From contig DITF01000148.1 in the NCBI GenBank assembly GCA_002422125.1, positions 1 through 6,208 on the forward strand: a DNA stretch of 6,208 bases. The letters are read 5' to 3'. Made by a program: the position numbers and the translations under genes. The notes beneath the pieces were generated by a model. The model ran no database searches, was not told where the DNA came from, and was given only the letters and a program-made list of their open reading frames with translations. This DNA is from a bacterium UBP17_UBA6191. GTDB taxonomy: Bacteria; Muiribacteriota; UBA6191. Shown here piece after piece: positions 1 through 5,438 of this stretch (the first letter of the stretch is position 1; each line of letters starts with the position of its first letter).

Positions 1-567
1 AAGGGAGGCAAAGTTTTCCTTGGCTAGGGCCAGGATTCCAGGTATCAGGCCACTGGTGCTGATGGTGATTTGACGACGGGAAAAATTCAGCCCATAGTCG
101 TCTCGTAAAATGTGGCAGGCCTGTTTGACAGCGGCAAAATTGTGCATGGGTTCGCCCATACCCATAAAGACCAGATTCGTGATAGTAGCCTCTTTCGACA
201 TCAAAAGCACTTGGGCCACAATTTCTGAGGTCTTGAGGTGGCGAGTCAAGCCCTGCTTTCCAGTGAGGCAGAAATCGCAGGCCATGGCACAGCCAACCTG
301 AGAAGAAATACATAAGGTGCGGTGGCGACCAGCCTGAGGTAGCAAAACGCTTTCGACGGTTTTGTGATCCATGAGTTTCCATAGGACTTTTTTGGTGCCA
401 AACCCATCATCTAAGACCTGCGCGGCCTCGGGCAAGCCCTCTAGTAAGGATGGGGCACTTTGAGCAGATCGGTAAATTTTTAGATAGAGGTTTCTGGCCT
501 GGGCCAGTCCAAGCTCGTTTTCCAGTGCTTCTCTGGTTTGTCCCAGAATATCCATAGGAAGTTTCAT
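1..567 (-). CDS. rlmN: Dual-specificity 23S rRNA/tRNA adenine C2-methyltransferase RlmN (5' part, truncated by window edge)
   Basis: Radical-SAM methyltransferase that makes 2-methyladenosine at A2503 of 23S rRNA and, in the E. coli enzyme, A37 of some tRNAs; cytoplasmic. Visible are 189 codons on the reverse strand with no stop before the left edge. The cluster-binding CxxxCxxC motif is C93, C97 and C100 within QVGCAMACDFC, followed by LTGKQGL. The SAM-contacting GMGEP motif is at residues 136-140, followed by a family-typical SRRQITISTSGL stretch near residues 165-176. The C-terminal half, including the second catalytic cysteine, lies outside. The start ATG is at 567-565; an in-frame ATG 12 bp downstream is possible. 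No clear Shine-Dalgarno is seen. The first cysteine is at residue 93, against 125 in E. coli RlmN, so the N-terminal accessory domain is compact. Divergently oriented from the plus-strand gene block. Family assignment is secure. Confidence 0.95.
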   Translation of the reverse strand, partial: MKLPMDILGQTREALENELGLAQARNLYLKIYRSAQSAPSLLEGLPEAAQVLDDGFGTKKVLWKLMDHKTVESVLLPQAGRHRTLCISSQVGCAMACDFCLTGKQGLTRHLKTSEIVAQVLLMSKEATITNLVFMGMGEPMHNFAAVKQACHILRDDYGLNFSRRQITISTSGLIPGILALAKENFASL

Positions 568-623
568 TGCAACAGATTACCACAAAATATCAGTGACATT
601 CCCGCACAATTGATCTAAGCTGA
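568..623. promoter_or_regulatory. Divergent intergenic region between rlmN and the four-gene block
   Basis: Only 56 bp separate two divergent start codons, so promoters for both directions must lie here or reach into the flanking genes. I looked for sigma70 boxes on both strands. The best plus-strand candidate is a TTGACA-like GTGACA at 593-598, but no good -10 sits 16-18 bp downstream of it. No convincing operator palindrome or strong Shine-Dalgarno is visible. The promoter role is inferred from gene orientation, not from motifs. Confidence 0.3.
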
Positions 624-1466
624 ATGCCCATGCAGCGCCAGATTTGCCTGACTCTGATTTTACTGTTGGCCATAGCGGTCCACAGCTTTGCTGAGTCCTC
701 AATTGAGAGCCCTCGGCTTCGCATTGGCAGGGTTGCTTACAACTCTCCCCGCGATGTTTTGATATCCCATCAGGCCCTGCTTCAGTATCTTAGAGCCCAT
801 AAAGGACTTGAGAAGGTTGAACTGCTTTTGTATTCCAGTTATGAAAAACTACATCAGCAAATGATGGAGGAAAATGTAGAAATTGGATGGACGGGTACGA
901 CCTTTTACAGTGCCCTATCAGCTACTTCAAGAAACTATGAACCAATGTTAGCTCCCCGTTGGAGAGGAAAATCCAGTTATTCGGGTCAAATCCTGGTTTC
1001 AAGGGATTCACCTTTTCAAACCCTTTCTGATTTGAAGGGTGCCAGAATGGCTTTTGTATCCAAGGATTCATCCTCTGGCTATCTTTTTCCAGTGCTGCTT
1101 TTGAATCAGGCTGGGGTCAAAGAATCTGATCTGGGTCAGGTAGAATTTTTAGCCAAGCATGATTCCGTAGCATTTGCCCTGATTGCCAGACAGTTTGATG
1201 CTGGTGCTACTTATGCTGGAGTGCTGGAGCAGGATGGTTTAAGAGATCAGGCTGATTCTTTAAGGGTTTTAGCTCAGACCGAGCCAATACCTAATGAGCC
1301 TTTGGTGTTTCGAAGAGATTTGCCATCAAGAATTGTCGAGATTTTTGTGAATGCCATTATGGATGAGGCTTCTATGCCGGCCTTACGGCAGATTCCGGCT
1401 TTAACAGGGTTTGACAGGATTAAGGACGAGGATTACGATCCGGTACGGAGGCTGATCATTCAATGA
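624..1466 (+). CDS. PhnD-like periplasmic substrate-binding protein (phosphate/phosphite/phosphonate-type, orphan)
   Basis: A 280-residue secreted protein. Residues 1-23 form a signal peptide: basic start (R5), hydrophobic core ICLTLILLLAIAV, and a likely signal peptidase I cut after SFA. There is no lipobox, so it should be soluble in the periplasm. The mature part resembles the PhnD / phosphonate-binding-like family (Pfam PF12974). Matching features are EIGWTGTTFYSAL near 86-98, the SYSGQILVSRDSP strand at 118-130, DLKGARMAFVSKDSSSGYLFP at 136-156 (split: LKGARMAF, then the DSSSGY ligand-loop type motif), and KHDSVAFALIARQFDAGATY near 178-197. No ABC permease or ATPase gene is next to it; it overlaps the diguanylate cyclase gene by 4 bp. 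It is therefore more likely a sensory binding protein than a transporter part. The ligand cannot be told from the sequence. The start could be the ATG at 624 or at 630; neither has a strong ribosome site. Confidence 0.86.
   Translation: MPMQRQICLTLILLLAIAVHSFAESSIESPRLRIGRVAYNSPRDVLISHQALLQYLRAHKGLEKVELLLYSSYEKLHQQMMEENVEIGWTGTTFYSALSATSRNYEPMLAPRWRGKSSYSGQILVSRDSPFQTLSDLKGARMAFVSKDSSSGYLFPVLLLNQAGVKESDLGQVEFLAKHDSVAFALIARQFDAGATYAGVLEQDGLRDQADSLRVLAQTEPIPNEPLVFRRDLPSRIVEIFVNAIMDEASMPALRQIPALTGFDRIKDEDYDPVRRLIIQ
1447..1451 (+). promoter_or_regulatory. Shine-Dalgarno GGAGG of the diguanylate cyclase gene, inside the upstream gene
   Basis: A consensus GGAGG lies 11 nt before the ATG at 1463, within the last codons of the binding-protein gene. 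Together with the ATGA stop/start overlap it supports this start and translational coupling of the two genes. Confidence 0.6.
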
Positions 1467-3229
1467 ACCAACCAGGATTTTACGCCAGAACCACGACTGC
1501 TATTGCTGTCTTAATGGGCCTTGTTCTCTTCATAACAGGTATTTTTGTGACTAAAAGACAAGAAACCATTATGGCTGATCTGATGATGCAAAACGCTAGA
1601 ATTGTGGCCCGCTCTGTGGCCAGTTCAGCCTTAAACGATATTCTAGTACATGAATATGCCAATCTGAATCGACATTTTGGAGAAGCCAGTCGTGGTTTGA
1701 ATCTCAAATATGCCTATATTGTGGATGCCACTGGTACCTGTCTCACTCACACGGATTTATCCAAGGTCGGTCAGAATCTGGCTACTGGAGTGGTAGCAGG
1801 TTGGCTGCAAAATTTTCGGGCCCCCAATATATCTGGGGGCGAGTCTATGGCATTTAATACTGGCTCTGAAGATATCATCGAAGTGGTATATCCCTTAAAA
1901 ATTGAAGAAATTAACGGCTTTTATGGACTGGTTGTTTTAGGGGTAAGTAAAGAAATCATTGTGCAGAATATTGAAGGCATCCGGCAGATCTTTTTTCTGA
2001 TTTTTCTGGTGGCCATTGCATTTTCCACCTTGTTTGGATCCATGATTGCTGCCCGTGTTACCAACCCGATTCTGGAAATTGTGCGACTGGCCCGACAGAT
2101 TACCGAAGGCAAATATGCCGTGGTGACAACCCAATCCTATTTTCGTGAGGAGAACCAGTTAAAAGAATCCTTGCGCTTTATGGCCAAAACCATTGAGGCC
2201 CAGGTAGATGAGCTGAAGGACAAAAACCGAATTCTTGATCGTAAGGTATATGAGCTTGAAATTCTGATGTCAGCCAGTATGAAGATGAATTCGAAGTGTT
2301 ATTCCAGTGAGGTTTTGGAGCATATTCTAGATAAGGCTGTTGCAGGTCTGAATGCTAAATGGGGTTCCATATTACTGGCTGACAAAAAAGATGGGTGTCT
2401 GATTCCCCAGGTTGTACGCGGACTGTATGAGCATGCCCACAGTGCCTCAAGAATTCCCATGAATCGCGGGATTGCTGGCAAGGTTTATCGGGATAAGATT
2501 GGCCATACTTCCAATCTGGGGTTTCGTGATCCCTTGTTTCTGAGACTGGATGAGACCAGGGAATCGCATATCAGAAATCTGGTATGTGTACCTTTGGTGG
2601 TCAATGACAGTGCTATTGGGGTTATTAATATCTTGAATAAGGAACAGGGCGACTTTAATGAAGATGACGAAAGACTTTTGCTTGGTCTGGCTTCCTTAGC
2701 GGCCCGATCGATTGAGAACTCCCAGCTTTATAATCTCGCCATCACGGACAGTATGACCGGTTTATTCATTCGTCGTTATTACGAGGACAGGCTTATGGAT
2801 TTGATCGAACAGGCTCGCAGGTATCATCAGGTATTTTCTCTGATTTATACCGATATTGATTTTTTTAAGAAGGTCAATGATACCTATGGTCATGTGATGG
2901 GAGACACTGTAATCAAGGGGGCTGCCAAAATTTTATTGCAGGAAGCCCGAGATAATATTGATTTGGTGGCCCGTATTGGTGGGGAGGAGTTTGCCATAAT
3001 TTTACCGGAAACGGATCGAGAGGGAGCACTGATTTTTGCCAATCGATTGCGCAAGCGGGTAGAAACAAATCTGGCCCGTGAATCCTCGCTTCCCGGAACC
3101 ATCACCATGAGTTTTGGAATTGCAACTTTTCCCAACAGTGGACAAGACTCGCTTTCTCTCACCGAATCGGCCGATGATGCTTTGTATGCTTCCAAGGAAG
3201 CCGGGCGAAATCGTGTGACAGCGGCTTAA
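1463..3229 (+). CDS. Membrane diguanylate cyclase: TM - periplasmic sensor - TM - HAMP - GAF - GGDEF
   Basis: A 588-residue inner-membrane enzyme expected to make c-di-GMP from two GTP. Order of parts: TM1 ~11-30; periplasmic sensor ~31-172 with a single-Cache/PAS-like segment (YAYIVDATGTCLTHTDLSKVG, residues ~83-103); TM2 ~174-197; HAMP ~196-248; coiled-coil-like linker ~243-272; GAF ~280-418; GGDEF ~425-588. Catalytic features are intact: metal-binding D464 in TDIDFFKKVNDTYGH, guanine-contacting N472 and D481, and the active-site motif GGEEF at 506-510 (E508 metal ligand), so activity is expected. The usual inhibitory I-site RxxD is not in register: the position three before D500 is Asp497, not Arg. 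The usual Asn in the LTGLxNRR segment is Ile436. It begins inside the stop codon of the binding-protein gene, suggesting that protein docks on its periplasmic domain; this partnership is inferred. No EAL or HD-GYP domain is present. Confidence 0.95.
   Translation: MNQPGFYARTTTAIAVLMGLVLFITGIFVTKRQETIMADLMMQNARIVARSVASSALNDILVHEYANLNRHFGEASRGLNLKYAYIVDATGTCLTHTDLSKVGQNLATGVVAGWLQNFRAPNISGGESMAFNTGSEDIIEVVYPLKIEEINGFYGLVVLGVSKEIIVQNIEGIRQIFFLIFLVAIAFSTLFGSMIAARVTNPILEIVRLARQITEGKYAVVTTQSYFREENQLKESLRFMAKTIEAQVDELKDKNRILDRKVYELEILMSASMKMNSKCYSSEVLEHILDKAVAGLNAKWGSILLADKKDGCLIPQVVRGLYEHAHSASRIPMNRGIAGKVYRDKIGHTSNLGFRDPLFLRLDETRESHIRNLVCVPLVVNDSAIGVINILNKEQGDFNEDDERLLLGLASLAARSIENSQLYNLAITDSMTGLFIRRYYEDRLMDLIEQARRYHQVFSLIYTDIDFFKKVNDTYGHVMGDTVIKGAAKILLQEARDNIDLVARIGGEEFAIILPETDREGALIFANRLRKRVETNLARESSLPGTITMSFGIATFPNSGQDSLSLTESADDALYASKEAGRNRVTAA
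1820..1840 (+). repeat. Perfect 7-bp inverted repeat (hairpin) inside the cyclase gene
   Basis: GCCCCCA at 1820-1826 pairs exactly with TGGGGGC at 1834-1840 across a 7-nt AT-rich loop. It lies in the codons for the periplasmic sensor near residues 120-126. No T-tract follows, so it is not an intrinsic terminator. It may be an mRNA hairpin or chance. Confidence 0.35.
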
Positions 3230-3236
3230 AAACTAT

Positions 3237-3962
3237 ATGACCAAAGAACTGCCTTTTACGATTCTGCCGCAACCAACCGAAACTACCTGTGGGGCCACCT
3301 GTCTACATGCCGTCTATGCCTATTTTGGGGAAAAGATTGAATTGCAGCAGTTAATCGATGAAATACCTCAGTTGCCGGATGGGGGAGGAACCAGAGCGGC
3401 TTATCTTGGTTTGCATGCCTTAAAATTAGGCTATGAAGTCAGAATGTATACATACAATCTGCCGGTTTTTGATTTGACCTGGTTTCGCCACGGTGAGGGG
3501 CGGGATTTACAAAGGCGACTAAAATTGCAGCTTGATGCCAAAGGTGGAGATGAACTAGCAGAAGTTACGGAGATATTTTGTAACTATCTGGATGCAGGCG
3601 GCGAAATTTACACCGAAGATCTGACCTCATCTTTAATGCGCCGTTACTTAAAACGCGATGTACCCATTATTACTGGTTTGAGCATCACCTATCTGCATAG
3701 TGCCCCAAGAGAGATTCAATCTACCAACACACCAGATGCAATTTCTGGTACACCGACCGGACATTTTGTAGTAGTGTACGGTTATGATAAAAAAAAGAGG
3801 GTGGCAAAGATTGCTGACCCCTACATGCCCAATCCCTATGGAGGCAACTATTATTCTGTGGGTTTTAATACCCTGGTATGCGCCATCCTCTTGGGAGTGG
3901 TAACTTATGAGGCCAATTTACTTATGATTCGACCTCCCGCAAAAGGAAAAGTTAGTTCATGA
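3237..3962 (+). CDS. Stand-alone C39/papain-like cysteine peptidase of the RLAN/ATP-grasp neighbourhood
   Basis: A 241-residue cytoplasmic protein with no signal peptide or TM segment. The N-terminus carries a C39-style active site: oxyanion Gln12, nucleophile Cys18 in TETTCGATCLHAVYAYFG. The other triad members appear as His176 in TGHFVVVYGYD and Asp194 in VAKIADPY, 18 residues later. The Cys-to-His distance (~158 residues) is about twice that of classical bacteriocin C39 peptidases because of a charged middle section (~80-165), so a bacteriocin-processing role is unlikely, and no ABC exporter is fused or adjacent. Genes for RLAN-type ATP-grasp ligases are commonly neighboured by a papain-like peptidase fused to a GNAT acetyltransferase; this protein would be the peptidase half alone. 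The gene starts 7 bp after the cyclase stop, without a clear Shine-Dalgarno, and overlaps the ligase gene by 4 bp. Likely role: cleaving or trimming an amide or isopeptide bond related to the ligase product; substrate unknown. Confidence 0.83.
   Translation: MTKELPFTILPQPTETTCGATCLHAVYAYFGEKIELQQLIDEIPQLPDGGGTRAAYLGLHALKLGYEVRMYTYNLPVFDLTWFRHGEGRDLQRRLKLQLDAKGGDELAEVTEIFCNYLDAGGEIYTEDLTSSLMRRYLKRDVPIITGLSITYLHSAPREIQSTNTPDAISGTPTGHFVVVYGYDKKKRVAKIADPYMPNPYGGNYYSVGFNTLVCAILLGVVTYEANLLMIRPPAKGKVSS
3943..3948 (+). promoter_or_regulatory. Shine-Dalgarno-like AAGGAA of the ATP-grasp ligase gene
   Basis: This purine-rich site lies 10 nt before the ATG at 3959 and inside the peptidase gene. With the 4-bp stop/start overlap it supports coupled translation of peptidase and ligase in similar amounts. 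Confidence 0.45.
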
Positions 3963-5419
3963 AAACTTTGATTGTCGTTAATAATCCACAGGAATGGTCC
4001 CTGAAACTGGATGGTGTTGAAGTGGTGTCCGCCAGAACTTATGTCATGGATGCCGCCTACGCCCGTCTTAAGGATGTAAAAGTTTACAATATGTGTAAAT
4101 CGTACCGGTATCAGACAATTGGCTACTATGTGTCGCTTCTAGCCACGGCTAGAAATCATAGACCGATGCCGGATGTAATGACCATTCAGGACTTAAAGAG
4201 CCAGACTTTGGTGAAATTTGCCTCTGAAGATCTGGATCAAATGATTCAGAAGAGTTTAAAGCCGCTGGAGAGTGGTCGCTACATTCTGGATATTTATTTT
4301 GGCAAAAGTGTGGATAAAAAGCTGGATCGGGTTGCGGCCCAGTTTTTTAATCTTTTTCCCTCTCCATTTCTAAGAGCGGTATTTACCTGCACAGACAAAT
4401 GGACTCTAACTAGCTTAAACAGTCTGGCCGCCAGTGAAATTGTTCCTGAACACAAGGTGTTCGCGGTTAAGGCCGCCGAGGAATATTTCAGTAAACCAAA
4501 GCGGATTGTGCGAAAGAAGAGTGCTCGTTATGATTTGGCTATCTTATATGATCCCAAAGAGGGGCATGGGCCGTCCAATGAAAAGGCGATGCAAAAGTTT
4601 GTCAAGGCTGCTGAATCAGTGGGATTTTATGCTGAACTGATTTCCAAGGACGATATGAGTCGTTTGGCTGAGTTTGATGCATTATTTATTCGCCAAACCA
4701 CCAGTGTAAATCATTTTACCTATCGTTTTGCCCGTAGAGCTGAGGCCAACGGCATGGTAGTCATTGATGATCCGCAATCCATTCTTCGTTGTACCAACAA
4801 GGTGTATCTGGCGGAACTCATGGATAAAAATAAGGTACCCATCCCCAAAACCATGGTAGTTCATAAGGGTAATCTCGATCAGATTGCCGACACTATGGGT
4901 TTTCCCTGTGTATTAAAACAGCCTGATTCGGCCTTTTCTCTCGGTGTTAAAAAAGTTAGTTCCCAGGAAGAACTGGAAAAAACTTGTGAGGTTTTGCTAT
5001 CCAAATCTGAGCTTTTGATTGCACAAGAGTTTTTGCCTACAGAATTTGACTGGAGAGTTGGTGTTCTAGATGGACAACCTCTTTATGTCTGTAAATATTT
5101 TATGGTGAAAAAACACTGGCAGATCATTCAAAGTGAAGGGGGTAAAACCCGTTACGGTGATTTTGAGACCATTCCCGTGGAACACGCTCCTACAAAATTG
5201 ATTAAAGTAGCGGTTAAGGCCGCCAATTTAATTGGGGATGGTTTATATGGGGTGGACATTAAGCAGATTGGCCGTGAGTATTATTTGATAGAGGTTAATG
5301 ACAATCCAAGTATTGATGCCGGAGTGGAGGATCAGTACCTCAAGGACGAGCTTTACAGACGGGTGATGCGTGTCTTCCTGAAAAGGGTTGAAGAAAACAG
5401 CTACGGACATTATGCCTGA
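3959..5419 (+). CDS. RimK-like ATP-grasp amide ligase with N-terminal RLAN-type domain
   Basis: A 486-residue soluble protein. Residues ~1-160 form an alpha+beta region that fits the RLAN domain (RimK-like ATP-grasp N-terminal, Pfam PF14401). A basic linker follows (~178-190, PKRIVRKKSAR). Residues ~191-270 resemble a pre-ATP-grasp domain (YDLAILYDP, then FDALFIRQTTSVNHFTYRFARRAE in two halves around 239-262). The ATP-grasp fold covers ~275-475: K320 in CVLKQPDSAFSLGVKKV binds ATP phosphate, E357 lies in QEFLPTEFDWRVGVLDG with R366, D433 in GVDIKQ, and metal-binding E445, N447 and N449 in LIEVNDNPSIDAG. All key residues are present, so it should be active. RimK relatives use ATP to join an amino acid, often glutamate, to a carboxylate via an acyl phosphate; the substrate here is unknown. 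The gene overlaps the peptidase gene by 4 bp, which points to a joint pathway. It is about 1.6 times the length of E. coli RimK because of the N-terminal domain. Confidence 0.92.
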   Translation: MKTLIVVNNPQEWSLKLDGVEVVSARTYVMDAAYARLKDVKVYNMCKSYRYQTIGYYVSLLATARNHRPMPDVMTIQDLKSQTLVKFASEDLDQMIQKSLKPLESGRYILDIYFGKSVDKKLDRVAAQFFNLFPSPFLRAVFTCTDKWTLTSLNSLAASEIVPEHKVFAVKAAEEYFSKPKRIVRKKSARYDLAILYDPKEGHGPSNEKAMQKFVKAAESVGFYAELISKDDMSRLAEFDALFIRQTTSVNHFTYRFARRAEANGMVVIDDPQSILRCTNKVYLAELMDKNKVPIPKTMVVHKGNLDQIADTMGFPCVLKQPDSAFSLGVKKVSSQEELEKTCEVLLSKSELLIAQEFLPTEFDWRVGVLDGQPLYVCKYFMVKKHWQIIQSEGGKTRYGDFETIPVEHAPTKLIKVAVKAANLIGDGLYGVDIKQIGREYYLIEVNDNPSIDAGVEDQYLKDELYRRVMRVFLKRVEENSYGHYA

Positions 5420-5420
5420 A

Positions 5421-5429
5421 TGATATAAT
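5421..5429 (+). promoter_or_regulatory. Extended -10 promoter element (TGATATAAT) before dnaB
   Basis: A perfect TATAAT at 5424-5429 preceded by TG one base upstream gives the full extended -10 consensus. No TTGACA-like -35 stands 16-18 bp upstream, which extended -10 promoters can tolerate. Transcription would start near 5435-5437, only a few bases before the dnaB ATG at 5439, so the message would be nearly leaderless. It would let dnaB be expressed apart from the upstream block. Chance occurrence in an AT-rich gap is possible. Confidence 0.5.
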
Positions 5430-5438
5430 TTGCGGATT

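Noticed and set aside
110..301. Plus-strand open frame of 63 codons
   Set aside because: Lies wholly antisense to the well-supported rlmN and has no recognisable protein features.
1834..1850. Intrinsic terminator at the GC-rich hairpin
   Set aside because: No T-run follows the stem, and it lies in the middle of an intact gene.
2890..3195. Minus-strand open frame of 101 codons
   Set aside because: Antisense to the conserved GGDEF domain; its product looks like a mirror of coding sequence with no motif.
3789..3796. Run of eight A bases in the peptidase gene, possible slippage site
   Set aside because: It encodes Lys codons between the catalytic His and Asp in one unbroken frame, with no useful alternative frame and no adjacent frameshift-stimulating structure noticed.
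3237..3962. Bacteriocin leader peptidase (C39 exporter type)
   Set aside because: No fused or adjacent ABC transporter, no double-glycine precursor peptide nearby, and Cys-His spacing does not fit; the RLAN neighbour explains it better.
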